Assembly: GCA_035578175.1 (NCBI GenBank)
Contig: JAQMRL010000003.1
Span: forward strand, 87,708,469 to 87,772,468
Length of the DNA stretch: 64,000 nt
DNA from: Catonia carolina
Taxonomy: Eukaryota; Arthropoda; Insecta; Hemiptera; Achilidae
Reading direction: 5' to 3'
Positions 20,763 through 32,327 of this stretch are shown one piece after another. The position numbers and the translations under genes are program-made. Each line of letters starts with the position of its first letter. Position 1 is the first letter of the stretch. A model generated the notes under the pieces. It was given only the letters and a program-made list of their open reading frames with translations, did no database searches and was not told where the DNA came from.

Positions 20763-21097
20763 CATCTTTTTTTTAATTCCTAGTATCTGTACGTTGCAAT
20801 CTGTTCAATTTAGAACAATAAGCAACCCTTTGACCCAATGAGATGAGGATGATATTATGACGTGTAAATGAGGTGTAGTCTTGTACAGACTCAGGCCGAC
20901 CATTCTTGAGTGTATGGTTAATTGAACCCCAACCATCAAAGTACACTGGTAACCCCTGTCTAGCATTCAAATTTCTATAAAAGTAACTATTTTTACAGGG
21001 ATTTGAACCAGGAACCTTCGTTTTCGAAAATCAGCTGTTAAACAGCTGATTTTGGCGACGACTTTACCTCTAGACCAACCCGTTGGGTTTACGGTGG
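20763..21097 (-). repeat. SINE-A copy
   Basis: Minus strand: 3' end TCTGTACGTTGCAATCTGTT, box-B complement GGGATTTGAACCAGGAACC (~20998), and box-A complement TTTACCTCTAGACCAACCCG. A palindromic AGCTGTTAAACAGCT lies between the boxes. Confidence 0.85.
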
Positions 21098-21381
21098 GTT
21101 GCTAGTACATCTACCAATAAAAAAATAAAATTTCACAAAATGTGACCGTTAACCGGTGTTATCGTGCAATTTTAGTTTTTTAAGATTCTTGAAAAATTGT
21201 GTTGGTTTTATTTTTAGTACTTACTGCAAAGCAAGAATGCTTTTACTCGGAAATTAATGGTTATCATATTCAGTTTTAATTTACAAAATTTAAAAAAATT
21301 AAGGACTGAAATTTGGTAAATGTATTGAGTCATATTGTCAGAAGAAAAATTAAAAATTAAATTAATTTTTTTTATATTCGT

Positions 21382-21696
21382 AATGTACGTTTTGTAATCG
21401 GTTCAATTTAAGAACAATAAGCAACCCCTATGAGCCAATGAGATGAGGATGATATGTATGACGTGAAAACGAGTTTTAGGCTTGTACAAACTGAGACCGA
21501 CCATTCCTGAGAGAGTATTGTTAATTAAACCCCAACCATCAAAGTACACCGTTAACCACTGTCTAGTCTTCAAATCCGTATAAAAGTAACTATTTTTATT
21601 AGGATTTTGAACTAGGAACCTTCATCTCCGAAAAGCAGTTGTTAAACAGCTGACTCGCGTCGACTACTTTACCTCTAGATCAACCTTGTGGGTTTA
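21382..21696 (-). repeat. SINE-A copy, same orientation as its neighbour
   Basis: Diverged copy: ATGTACGTTTTGTAATCGGT at the 3' end, box-B region GATTTTGAACTAGGAACC, box-A region CTCTAGATCAACCTTGTGGG. It ends about 50 bp before the candidate host exon. Confidence 0.8.
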
Positions 21697-21749
21697 CATT
21701 GCTTTAATAAGGCTTTTTTATATAACAATATGTATTTTGTATGTTTCAG

Positions 21750-21855
21750 GTTTAGAGCCATGGACCCTGAATCAATTTATGACTTGGGGTATGAAGACCC
21801 CGAGGATTTTTACATGGAGAATCGGAATCGATCTGTTCGATTCCAGAATAATAAG
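21750..21855 (+). CDS. Candidate coding exon of a host gene (N-terminal)
   Basis: An acceptor-like TTTTGTATGTTTCAG ends at 21749 and a consensus donor AAG|GTAAGC starts at 21856. Inside, GAGCCATGG gives a good start context at 21760. The 32 codons encode an acidic N-terminus beginning MDPESIYDLGYEDPEDFYME and ending RSVRFQNNK, exactly in phase 0 at the donor. The codons are less AT-rich than the surrounding intron-like DNA, and no repeat family covers this segment. I do not recognise the protein. I infer an internal exon carrying the start codon, with the upstream part non-coding. Downstream partner exons were not identified in the window, which would mean introns of many kilobases. Confidence 0.6.
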
Positions 21856-23109
21856 GTAAGCAGTCACTTAATTAGTTTATTTTATTACTTCAGATTTAAA
21901 ATGTTTTTCAATATTGCAGATTCATGTTTTACCAATTGTTTTTTATTAGTACACCTAAAGTACCTGAGTTTCCCTGAGTTTTTTCTTTACATCAAGTTCA
22001 GAGGCTCGAAGGAAAACATAGATAAAAAGAAATTTAAGAAAAAATCGTATCAATTATCATTAAGTTTAAATTTGGTCCACTTTTAATGTGAGCTGACCAT
22101 CTTCCGTAATTATCGACTTTTGTCAACCGGTGAATTATAATTTTAATTTTTTCATACTTGTATTCTGCTGCTTATCCAATTTGAAGTACTCTACCACAGA
22201 CCTCAGAAAAGTTAGCTCTGTAATCTTTGCTTTTCAGTAATTGTGAGCGTCCACTTGTTGCCTCCGAACAGAGATCTAAACACAGAATATACATCACTAT
22301 GATTTTAGGAGTTCGTATCGTCTCGTTTTATTCTTAAGCGTAATGTTAATTGTTTCGTTTCTTCTATTCAACACTCAGTCCTACTATTAATATAAATTTT
22401 ATAAATTAGACAGTATCCCAAAAAATGTAATTTGCTGACCTGCTCAACTAATTGATTTATCCGTGAAAATTCTTGATTATTAGCCTTTCATTGGCAAAAT
22501 CAATACCGATAACTATATTCATACGTAAACCCTTTACGTTAACCCTTTATAAGTTTGTGGTAGGTATACTTACCACTGGCTATAAGGTCGATTTTTTTTA
22601 AGAATAAGCTATGCAGTTGAACCCTATTGCCATTTTATGGTTTTATAGATGTTCTCTGGTAAGTAGGCTATCCGCATATTGAAATTAGCGCGCAGCGACC
22701 ATTTGCTTTGTGAGTTACACGAGTGTGGTAAGGATTCATACCAGCGTACGCTACCATGTTGTTTTGTTGTTACTTTTATAAAGTGCTTAAAAAATTCCAG
22801 TTTTTTATGGGAAAGCAAGCATTCATGCTAATATAAAGATAAAATAAGTTATTCGACACATTTTTCTGTTATATATGGCTACAATTTGTTTTAATAAGCA
22901 TTCTTACCACTAAATATTATGTGATTCCCATTTCAATTAACATTCCTTGGTAACTATACTTACCAGGGTTTGGCATAAAAAAAAGAAATAATCTTACTGT
23001 TCTGGCACTAGAAGTACATTATTCAAGTTCCTATAAAACAAAATTTACATTTTACAACATGTATATTTTCCCCGTAGTACTGCCCTATAAAGGGTTGTTC
23101 TTTCTTCAG
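21856..23109. other. Probable intron, no further features
   Basis: AT-rich sequence after the donor at 21856. No second exon with clear signals and no repeat-family match. Confidence 0.35.
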
Positions 23110-23121
23110 TATGCAGATGAT

Positions 23122-24243
23122 TTTTTTTTTTTTTTTTAACGTTAATTTTATTTAGAAACTATACAGTACAGTATAACCATCCAAAAGCTTAACTAAATTT
23201 TGAAAAAAACAAATGACTTGATAAATAAACAGAAATATTTTTTTAAAGAATGCATCCCAGTGGATAATTCAAAAGTATAGTGGATTTCAAAAAAATAAGT
23301 TAATAAAAATATAGAACAATTATATCAATAGATCTCTACTCCATTTTCTTCGTAGGCGTCGGTGTGGTAAGTTTCGTCTTGACATTTGCTGTATTAGGGG
23401 ATTGATGTGATCTGTTAATTTTCTGTTAAATTTGGAATATTTTATTTTAGCAGTTTCTGTTACAAAAGGGATTTTCAAATCGGAATGCAATGTTAAATTG
23501 GTTACGTAATATGGGGCGTTCGTTATCATCCGAAGTATTTTTGACTGATGAGTTTGAATTTTTTGAATGTGAGTTTTCTTTGCGGTCCCAAAAATTTCAA
23601 TACCGTAATTCCATATCGGTCGTAAATAGGCTTTGTATGTTAATAATTTAAATTTTAATGATAGAGTTGATTTTCTGTTGATGAATTTTGAAAGTAATTT
23701 TGTACGGTTATTTAGTTGCAAACGTTTTGTTTTGATATGATATCCCCAAGTCAGTCTACGGTCTAAATGGAGGCCCAGATATCGAACTTTATTTTTTTGC
23801 GGTATCTCATTGTTATCCAGGTAAACAGTTGGACAAGTTCTTCTTCTTAAAGTAAAAGTCACTTGCACAGATTTCAGCGGGTTAACTTTCATTCTCCAGT
23901 TTTTGAGCCATGTAGATACCTCATACAAGTGATTTTGGATGTTCATCGAAGTTTCTTCTGGAGATTCACTGCTGCATAACAGAACGGTATCATCTGCGTA
24001 CGCTGCTACTGTCGTGAAGTCATTTTCCGGGAAGTCAGACGTAAATATGGAGTACAAAGCAGGAGATAATATGGACCCTTGAGGAACTCCTGCTTCGATA
24101 TGCCAGATATTAGAATATTCCAAACCTTGGCGCACAACAAAATATCTATCCTCTAAAAATGATCTCAGAATTCCATAATAAGTATCAGAAAAAATAGATT
24201 TTAATTTATACAAAAGCCCGGGATGCCAAACCTTATCAAACCT
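23122..24243 (-). mobile_element. 5'-truncated Jockey-like LINE with 12-bp TSD
   Basis: The insertion is flanked by the perfect duplication TATGCAGATGAT (23110-23121 and 24244-24255). A poly(A) tail (poly-T on +, 23121-23137) and ~180 bp of 3' UTR precede the coding end at 23320. The 5' cut falls within the reverse transcriptase domain. Confidence 0.85.
23320..24243 (-). pseudogene. Jockey-like reverse transcriptase, C-terminal part
   Basis: The frame is open from the 5' breakpoint to TAG/TAA at 23320, about 307 codons. It opens with RFDKVWHPGLLYKLK (the end of motif A, FDKVWH), then GVPQGSILSPALYSIF (motif B), AYADDTVLL with the catalytic YADD, and the thumb/connector with YLGLHLDRRLTW and YLRPIWNYGIEIFGTA. 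These motifs, with the VPQGS spelling, are typical of the Jockey clade. The endonuclease, fingers and ORF1 are absent. A TTG at 24211 is not a real start. No stops have accumulated, so the insertion is fairly young although inert. Confidence 0.85.
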
Positions 24244-24339
24244 TATGCAGATGATAAATTAAAAAGAAATTTAGTAGTGAAATCTGAAAAATAACGAGAT
24301 TACCCAAACTACTCGAATTTAATTAATTGATTTATTTAT

Positions 24340-24490
24340 TTTTACTTTCTCTTACCTATATAAATATATTGGAAGGAAAGTATTGTTTTCATGTCGATTT
24401 TTCGAAATCGAGTTTTCACCGGATCTACACGTTTTCAGACCCCCTGAACCCAAAAAACATGTTTTTGGCGATTGGTCTGTGTGTGTGCGT

Positions 24491-24536
<46 letters not shown>

Positions 24537-24540
24537 ACGC

Positions 24541-24571
<31 letters not shown>

Positions 24572-24632
24572 TGTGTATGTGTGTGTGTGTGTGTTATCAG
24601 AATACCTCAAGAACGGAATATCATACGAACTT
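24340..24632 (+). repeat. Repeat E copy 4, left end with expanded GT tract
   Basis: CTTTCTCTTACCTATATAAA to about CAAGAACGGAATATCATACG. The internal GT tract (24476-24595) is expanded to ~120 bp with CG interruptions; open frames across it (poly-VC, poly-TH) are artefacts. Confidence 0.75.
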
Positions 24633-25690
24633 TTTTTGTATCTTATTTATCTTTGCTACTTCTGGTTTTATTCAATCGTTCGAATTTTCGATCTCGTAGT
24701 TTTGAAATTGGAGTAAGCTATATTATATAAGATTACTGTAGGGAAAATTCTACTTGATTTTCCCGTTTTCGTTTGGTTTGATATGTAGGTAATTTAGTAT
24801 AGGTAGGGTATAAAATGATTGGTCGGTTTTTTTATAAGTGGCTTGTTATAAAATTTTCAGAATTTACTGATAATAGTCAGTCAAACGTTATATTAACACA
24901 TATTATGAAGATGCTGATAATGCGTTTTCCAAAAATTTATTTAATTTGATGTAGGCTTACCTACACATTTGTTATCTTATTGATGTACTCAACATTTTTA
25001 AATTATCAATTTATTCTTCGTATTAACTAACCTAAGTACCTTTTACAATCCTTATCTAATTTAACTTTCTCGGGCATACAATATTTACGTTGTATTCTTG
25101 TCACTGATGTGATTTTAGTTTATACATAATTAAATCTTTCAGTAAGGCACCTTAACAGAAAGGACGAACTATTTTAGGTGTTTATTATGTAAAATTATCG
25201 GAAAATTATTATTATTTATCTTATTTATTATAATTATAATTATTTATTATTATAATTTTATTTATTTATTTTTAATTATTATTATTTATTATTATCGGAA
25301 AATTATGAATTTTTTGTTTTTAAATATATTTTTAGTAATTTGGTCTTGTAAATTCGTGAATGTTTGACAATTTTGGAATTATTAGTTTATTATGTTGTCC
25401 TTGTGCTGTTTAGGAACCCTTGCATCTCCAAAACTATGAGTCGGATTCCAACATATTTTACATAAAAATTTAGCTAATTTTTTCTGCGTGACCCATATTA
25501 AACGTATATTTTTAATGTTGTTTAAAAATTGCCATATCGAAGTTGGAAAACAAAAAGACTCGGTTTTTTGCTACCGCAACAAATTTCATATATTTAGAGG
25601 CGTGTAAATCAATAATTATTTGACCGACAAGTTTGAAATTTTAACACAACACAGACAGTTATATTCTTACAGGGTGTACGAAATTTAAAT
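24633..25690. other. Unassigned AT-rich stretch
   Basis: Includes an ATT/TTA low-complexity tract at 25195-25305. No gene or known repeat seen. Confidence 0.4.
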
Positions 25691-25696
25691 TTAAAT

Positions 25697-25963
25697 CATG
25701 AAATATTGATTGGCCAGTGTTGTAGTAGAATTTTTAAAATGTTGAAAAATAGACTGGGTTATGCGGGGGATGGGCGCTACTACCCATGTTGCCTGAATCT
25801 CACTGTCTACCTGAATTGACAATGCAGTCTGTCAATTCAGGTAGGCAGTCCGACAGGATTTCACGTACACAACTGGCAACATGGATAGTATCGCCCACCC
25901 CCCCGCATTACCCAGTCTATTTTTCAAAATTCTACCACAACATTGGCCAATTAATATTTCATG
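25697..25963. repeat. 267-bp inverted repeat (foldback)
   Basis: The left arm CATGAAATATTGATTGGCCA pairs with TGGCCAATTAATATTTCATG at the right. Inner blocks also pair: TAGACTGGGTTATGCGGGGG with its near-complement at 25898-25919, and CTACCTGAATTGAC with GTCAATTCAGGTAG at the centre (25807-25844). Arms are ~125 bp with scattered mismatches and a ~10-nt loop (AATGCAGTCT). Confidence 0.75.
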
Positions 25964-26088
25964 TTATTAACATATTTGTACTAAGTTTTTTTACGCTGAA
26001 TAAAACGATAGTTTGCCCCCGCCGAACGATCGAGCGGTTAACGAGATAGTAAGGGTTCAAACTCGGGTGTCTACGATTATGAAACAGA

Positions 26089-26358
26089 TAGTAGAGGCTT
26101 TATTTAGTAAAACGCGAGGAATAAGGTGGTTTACTATGCCTTTCTTACTGAGTTGAAAAGTATGCTTTTCAGCATGCCTGACCCTCTGAGAAATACCTAC
26201 TTTCCACCCTGCAAGTGACACCTTCTCACTTCATTCACCAGGGTCTGGCTGTATAATGAAATTCATTACTCTCAGAGGAGATAACTCTGAGTAGTGTATT
26301 TTACACGCCTACCTCTTCTGTTCTCAAATGCTTCAGTCATATATTAGGCTGACCATTG
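26089..26358 (-). repeat. Repeat D copy 9, ends missing
   Basis: Minus-strand D body from TAGAGGCTTTATTTAGTAAA to GGCTGACCATTG; both family termini are lost. It abuts the (TTC)n tract of the next LINE tail. Confidence 0.7.
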
Positions 26359-26690
26359 TCTTCTTCTTCTTCTTCTGCTCCTCCTCCTCCTCCTTCTTCT
26401 CCTTCTTCTTCTTCTTCTTCTTCTTCTTCTTCTTCTTCTTCTTCTTCTGGTGCCTTGCCCTCTTGAGACCGTCGGCTATCATTATGACCACTTAATTTTT
26501 ATTGTCTGCTCGACGTAAAAAGATAACCGAATTCACACCATAACAATCCCGAAGATTCTTCAACCGTGATGTCCTACATCGACCTGGACGCCTTTAGATT
26601 CTTCTGTATTTCCCCGCATAGTAACCTGCAACTTTCTGTATTTTCCTTATGGGGTTCCGTGTCCAATTCATGTGTTCTTAAAAATACAGG
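26359..26690 (-). pseudogene. LINE 3' end (RTE-like) with expanded GAA tail
   Basis: A (TTC)n/(CTC)n tract at 26361-26448 is the (GAA)n tail of a minus-strand LINE. The adjoining reading frame resembles the C-terminus of the 9959-12823 product: RRPGRCRTSRLKNLRDCYGV, then VIMIADGLKRARHQ(K). Stops are present. Only the last ~100 codons remain. Confidence 0.65.
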
Positions 26691-26699
26691 AAGAACAGT

Positions 26700-28118
26700 G
26701 ATCAAGTAGGGTGGTTATACATGGTTTTTGAACAGTTTGCTGTTTCTATAAACAAACAGAATACTTTAAAAAATTAAAACAAATTTTTTTTTTGGGGTAA
26801 GCCCTTCGAGCCAGACCCTGTCAGTCAGTTGTTAGAACATCATTATGAGTTAAGTTACCTTGAGTAGGCGAGTGACTTTGTATGGGTACCAGCTAAAAAT
26901 CCCTTACACGAATTCCAACATATATCTAAAAAAAACCTTAAAAAGACTTTATAGGAGCAACACGATTTTGATGAAATGTCCCTTTTTAAATGAAGTGAAA
27001 AAATCCAACGTATGGACTGATAAAAATGAGTAGCTATTTCTACTCGTATAAAGCAAATACCTTTACTAAAACAAATAAGTTACCGATTAGTAATAAGAAA
27101 GTACCTACTAACTTTACGTGCTTTCATGAAAAACGAAAACAAAACACCGGATGGACGGTAGAAAGCAGAAAGCGTACTTTCAAAGAATTGTGAGAATAAT
27201 GAGCTGTAAAAAGAACTTCCAGAAATGTCTAAAGTTACTTCACGTGGTCTGAAATTAGTTCTGTACGGAAAAAAGTAATAAGTATAATTTTTCAAACAAC
27301 CTACTGTTATTTTTCGTAAGCTTGTAATAATTTCTTATTCAACCATGCTTTTTAATTTGTTCTGACTGTTTTTGTAAATTTTTACTCTAAATTTATCATT
27401 ATGTTTTTATACTTTACCATGAAACGGACAGTTCAATTTATTTAAACAGTAATCTATTGTAAGAATCAGTTCAAGGTTTCTACGAATTTTTCTTTTAATT
27501 TATACAGAAATCTTAAAACATTTGTTGGTATCTATAAAGAATTGTTACTGTTTAAAACTTCATCCTTCTTAACATTATCCTTCTTTCTGCTTAATTTCAC
27601 ATCTGGAAAAAATCAGAAATTACTTAAAATTTATTTCAGAAATAAAATACTGTAGGTATAAAAATAGTCGACTTTATATAAGAAGTATTATATAAGTATT
27701 TTTATTCTTTTAAACCTGGTGAAAATAATTTATTTCTGAAAATGTAAAGTTTTTCTTGTCTTCATTGTTGGTATAAAAGCATCTTAAAATATTTCTCAGC
27801 TTTTGTTTTCTTTATTTGGATTTCTCCCAAGTTGGCAACAAATTTGGCTTTGTGTGAATTAAATGTAACTATGAACAATATCTAGTGCAGATATTTGGGC
27901 GTTGTTTTAATATCGTAGAGTTTACCTTTTTAGACTTGAACAATTGCGTACTTTATTTTCCAATGTTTCAAAGATTATATTACAAAAACATTTTAGGTAA
28001 ATTGTTATGTGTTTTTATTGAAAAATTAATTTAAGGCTTCCATTGGTAAGGGGGGGGTTCCTTTTAGATTTTTTTGTGATATTGAACTTCGGATAACTTA
28101 GGTTATTTTTCTTCTTAT
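26700..28118. other. Unassigned stretch
   Basis: About 1.4 kb of single-copy, AT-rich DNA with no repeat match, TIRs or convincing exon. Confidence 0.4.
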
Positions 28119-28130
28119 AATTCTTGTTTT

Positions 28131-28519
28131 TGCCCGTAACGGGCAGGTGGAGTGTTAAATTAATTGCACTCAGTCTGCTGGTTCCAGGGCTACAAAAAAA
28201 GTTTTATTCTTATCACATAGACAGCCAATTATATGATTGAATTATTTAAGAACATAAGAGGTAGAAGTTAAAAGACACTACTCAGAGTTATCTCCTCTGA
28301 GAGTAATGAATTTCACTATACTGCCAGACGCGGTGGTAAATGAAGTGAAGGTGTAATTTGCAGAGTGGAAAGTAAGTGCTTTTTGGAGGGCTTGGCATGC
28401 TTATAAGCATACTTTTTTAACTTGGTGAGAAAGGCAATAGTAAACCACCTTACTCCTCGTTTTTACTTAGTAAACCTCTAGAGGTTCAAACCAGCCTTTC
28501 CGCTATTGACCTAAACAAC
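28131..28519 (+). repeat. Repeat D copy 10, with 12-bp TSD
   Basis: Full-length sense copy flanked by AATTCTTG(T/C)TTT (28119-28130, 28520-28531). Point changes break the family frame. Confidence 0.85.
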
Positions 28520-28589
28520 AATTCTTGCTTTTGTATTAATAGATTCGTGCGTAAGACTTTTCGCTTTTACTGGAATTTTTTCCGTGCAT

Positions 28590-28990
28590 TTTGGTTTAAT
28601 TCTGAAGATCTTTTATTCATATTTTTAAAGCTTCGTATTGTCGTTGCAGCCATGAGTTCCTTTCAGTAACCATTCGTTTCATGTCTCCGTATTTGAATTT
28701 GATATCTTTCATTGACTCTTCTAAATTCTGGTTCCTCGGCCTTCCCGTTCCTTTCTTACGTACATTCTTACCATCCATGATACTCATAATGAAAGCATTG
28801 TGTCTTATAATGTGCCAAAAATTTCGGCTCTCTTTTGTTTAAACTTGCTGTGATTTCTCTTTCGCTTCGTACTCCCAATAATACTGCACTAATGGTCTTC
28901 ATTTCAGTCCGGATGATGTGCATTTCTAACACCCAAGTTTCGCTTACTTATAGTAAACGCCCCTGATAAACATTTTCATAAATTGTTATC
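28590..28990 (-). pseudogene. Degraded LINE RT C-terminus
   Basis: Minus-strand frames give fragments typical of non-LTR retrotransposon C-termini: FWHIIRHNAFIMSIMDGKN, RKKGTGRPRNQNLEESMKDI and KFKYGDMKRMVTERNSW. The GxGRPR block followed by an MKRMxxxRxxW motif is the usual end of these proteins. Many stops and frameshifts; old copy. Clade not determined. Confidence 0.55.
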
Positions 28991-29700
28991 ATATCCAGAC
29001 GCTTGAATGATTATTAAAGCTTTATTTTTTTGTTGGAAAAAGAAAATTAATAAGTTAGTTCACTTTTACAATTAATTATTTTCCTGAAGACCAATTAGGG
29101 TCTAAACAATCTTCTGCTCGAGCAGAAACTTTGCCGTTCCTCTGATTCCGTATTTACAGATCGAAACATGGTACTAATTAGAATATTTTTTGATCATTTA
29201 GAAACAAAGCTATTATTGTTTTCTCAATCCCGTAACAGTGAAGTTGGTCTGAATGAATCTCTTCAAGAGGGTTTATAGTCAACCATCCCCTTACGTGCTG
29301 TGACTTGATCAAATTTCGTATCTATCTAAAAATTATGTCTATTCCAAACAATAATTTGGATGTATTTGTTTATATCCAAATTAATCATAACGAAGATCCT
29401 AAACTCAGAAATATTAGAGTTATGTATAAATGTAATGCGAATATAATCACGTTGTGTAAGATATTTAAAGTACGTAGGTAATTCCTCGTGGAGGAAAAAC
29501 TAAACGATAGACTAAGGAGGAATTTTCGATAGAGTGTAATGAATTAAAGTTTCGCGACTCATGAGGTATCAGGAGTATTTCATTCATAGTCTTTCAAAGG
29601 CATATAATGACTTTCATTTCTACAATGAAAGGCATTAGCTTTTCATGATTGTGGTATTAGATTATATTTTTAATATTAATTGTTTTTTTTTTTATATATT
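28991..29700. other. Unassigned stretch
   Basis: Nothing recognised apart from a short palindrome TCTGCTCGAGCAGA at ~29112. Confidence 0.4.
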
Positions 29701-30041
29701 TACCCACCGGGTTTGTATAGAGGTAAAGCGGTCGCCGCGAGTCTGTTGTTTAACAGCTGATTTTCGGAGACGAAGGTTCATGGTTCAAATCCTAGTAAAA
29801 GTTGTTTACTTTTATACGGATTTGAATAGTACTTGATAGTGGTTACTGGTGTACTTTGATAGCTGGGATTCCATTTACCATACTCTCTCAAGAATGGTCG
29901 GCCTAAATCTGTACGAGACTATATAGTCTACACCTTATTTACATATCTTACGCATCATCCTCATATCATTGGATCGTGGGGTTGTTTTTTTTCCGAATCG
30001 AACAGATTGCAACGTACACACATTAGGGATAGAAAAAATAT
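29701..30041 (+). repeat. SINE-A, full-length copy
   Basis: ACCCACCGGGTTTGTATAGAGG (box A region), AGCTGATTTTCGGAGACGAA, box B GGTTCATGGTTCAAATCC, body, then CAACGTACACACATTAGGGA and an A-rich tail. Confidence 0.85.
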
Positions 30042-30474
30042 ATTCCTAAATTTTGCAGATGTAGTACATACTTGAATAATAAATAGTATTTCTGCACATC
30101 ATTTTATGATTCTACTTAAATCACAAGTGAAGTCATTGCGGCATAATAAAGAATAGTTATTTTTAAGTTCAGACAGGCCGACTTTAGAAAAAGCTCCCCT
30201 TTAACGGCCGGAACTAAGCTTTGCTCTTGTGCACCTGTCGGCTGGATTCACTCCATCAACAATGACAAAAGACAAGCAACCAACACTACACTCATCACCG
30301 ACTTGTAGTCTGTTCCGCCGGAAACGATTCTTTCGTCAGTCACCCAACCAGCAACTATTCTTTTTATATATCCCTAATCAAATTTTTTTAATGTAATTGT
30401 TAGTAAAACTAAGTCAAGTTTCAACTTAATAATAGTAGTATAACTAATAAACGTATAGATAATTCAGTGAAATA
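30042..30474. other. Unassigned stretch upstream of mariner-1
   Basis: Contains a patch of more balanced composition at 30170-30350 with no splice-bounded ORF that I can support. Confidence 0.35.
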
Positions 30475-31820
30475 ACGGGTGTTTCAAAAAGGACGCACCT
30501 CGAAGTTTGAGAACGCTAATTTATTACATTAAGTAATTACAAATTATACGGTATGAAATTATTACCTTTATAACATTCAGATTACCTTTAAAACTTCACA
30601 ATAAATGTTCAAAATGACTTCCTCCGCTTGTAATGCAAGTTCGGACACGTTTCATAACATTTGCAGCCACTTTTCGTAGTGTTTGCTCATTAATGTTTGT
30701 AATCTCACTTTCAATATTAGCCTTCAATTCTTCAATTGTATGAGGATTGTTTTTAAAAACCTTACTCTTTAAATTCCCCCAAAGAAAAAAATCTGCAAGA
30801 GTAAGATCTGGGAATCTTGGTGGCCACAATCCTTTTGATATCACACGATGGCCAAAAAATTCTCGTAACATATTCAGCGTTCCAGTAGAAGTATGGCACG
30901 TTGCGTTATCCTGCTGAAACCGACAATCTCGATCGTGTAATTCTAACAACGCTATAAATTGTTCAATTAAGTTGCGGTACACCACACCATCTACAGATGT
31001 GTCAAAAAATAAAGGCCCAACAATACGACGCCGGGAGATCGCACACCAAACACCAATTTTACGTGCGTGTAGTGGACGTTCATGAAATGTGTGAGGACTA
31101 TGAGCGCTCCATATTCGGCAGTTTTGGCTGTTGATGTAACCATCCAAGTGAAACTATGCTTCGTCACTGAAATAAACACGATCCAATATTCCAACTTCGT
31201 TGTCATTAACAAGAGAACATATCCAACGACAATACTGTATACGTTTCCCATGGTCAACTTCTTTCAGTTCATGAACGACACCGATGCGGTAAGGATGCAG
31301 ATTTAATTTTTTTGTAGCCCTTAAAGCGGAAGATAGTGATAATCCAGCCTGTGAAGATAACTTTCTAAGTGATTTGCTGGGAGAGGTAGTCAAACGTTGT
31401 TTCACATCGTCCAAAACTTGTTCTGTTAACACTGATGGTCGACCTGTGCTTTTCCGATTCTGTACACTGCCAGTCTCACGAAATTTATTAATCAGACGCG
31501 ATATTGTGGTGTTATTAGGTACTTCAGAATCGGGAAATTTTAACTGGAACTCGTCTTTCACTCGTTCGTAAGATTTACATGCGCAATAACTTTCAATAAT
31601 AAAAACACGTTCATCCTTTGAAAAAACCATGTTTGAACTTATACAGACACTACAGACACAAATGAATACTGGGATAGCACTAGTACATGTCAGTAATACA
31701 CAATGGGTCAACAATGAGTGCGGTAGTGCCAACTGTTATTTGGGGGGGGGGGGGGAATATTCCCTACGCAGAAAATATTAACCCTTAAACTTCGAAGTGC
31801 GTCCTTTTTGAAACACCCGT
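30475..31820 (-). mobile_element. Tc1/mariner element 1, full length
   Basis: The ~34-bp terminal inverted repeats ACGGGTGTTTCAAAAAGGAC... and ...GTCCTTTTTGAAACACCCGT match at all but one position, between TA duplications (30473-30474, 31821-31822). The element is 1,346 bp with a single transposase gene. A G-run at 31742-31755 lies inside the 5' UTR. Confidence 0.9.
30596..31630 (-). pseudogene. Mariner-1 transposase with one internal stop
   Basis: From ATG at 31630 (MVFSKDERVFIIESYCACKS) to TGA at 30596 there are 344 sense positions with a single in-frame TAG at 31154-31156. An N-terminal helix-turn-helix pair fills about residues 1-110, with a GRPSVL hinge near 65. The catalytic core shows VYFSDEA then FHLDGYIN (first Asp), CRFQQDNATCH (second Asp) and PPRFPDLTLADFFLWGNLK (third Asp, about 34 residues on). 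The stop replaces what should be Trp in the SDEAWFH motif: TGG to TAG, one base. Everything else is open, so this is a recently disabled, otherwise complete copy. The enzyme would cut and paste the element at TA. The stop separates HTH from core and should abolish activity. Confidence 0.9.
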
Positions 31821-31822
31821 TA

Positions 31823-32327
31823 GCATTTGTGGTGTTACTTCTACAGCTACTTATAGTTAGCAGTTCATTTTACTCGTTTTTCTTCTAAATCCTTTTCCCC
31901 CTTTTCACATGTACTAACAATATTAAAATTAGGTTGTTTTGATTAATAAATACGGTATTATTTCAAACAACTGTATTTATTTACTGTAATTCATGAGATA
32001 ATGATGAATGTGGACACCTTATTTATGTTAATCCTGTTTTACTTCAAAATTTCCTTCTTTTAGTCTGATTTTACCATCAGATCTATTTTTGTACGTTGCC
32101 TGAAATGTGTTTTGCTCAGTTTTGTTCATATTTTACTGACAACAAAGTTTTGAATGATTTTAATTCTTTATTTTGAAAAATTCCCGTTTTCACCATTAAT
32201 AATAGTATTGTACTCCTTCTTAATGTAAAATAATACACTTTTTTATTATTTTTTTAAACAGCTTCATTAGCAGCTTAATCATTGGTGACTACAGTAGGTT
32301 ACAGAATATTATAGGTGGTTTTTTGTC
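31823..32327. other. Unassigned stretch
   Basis: AT-rich, with no recognised feature. Confidence 0.4.

Noticed and set aside
24383..24730. Cysteine/valine-rich open frames on both strands
   Set aside because: They are translations of a GT microsatellite inside repeat E, not proteins.
26361..26448. Pure trinucleotide microsatellite as a standalone feature
   Set aside because: It is better explained as the expanded GAA tail of a minus-strand LINE, because a LINE C-terminal frame adjoins it.
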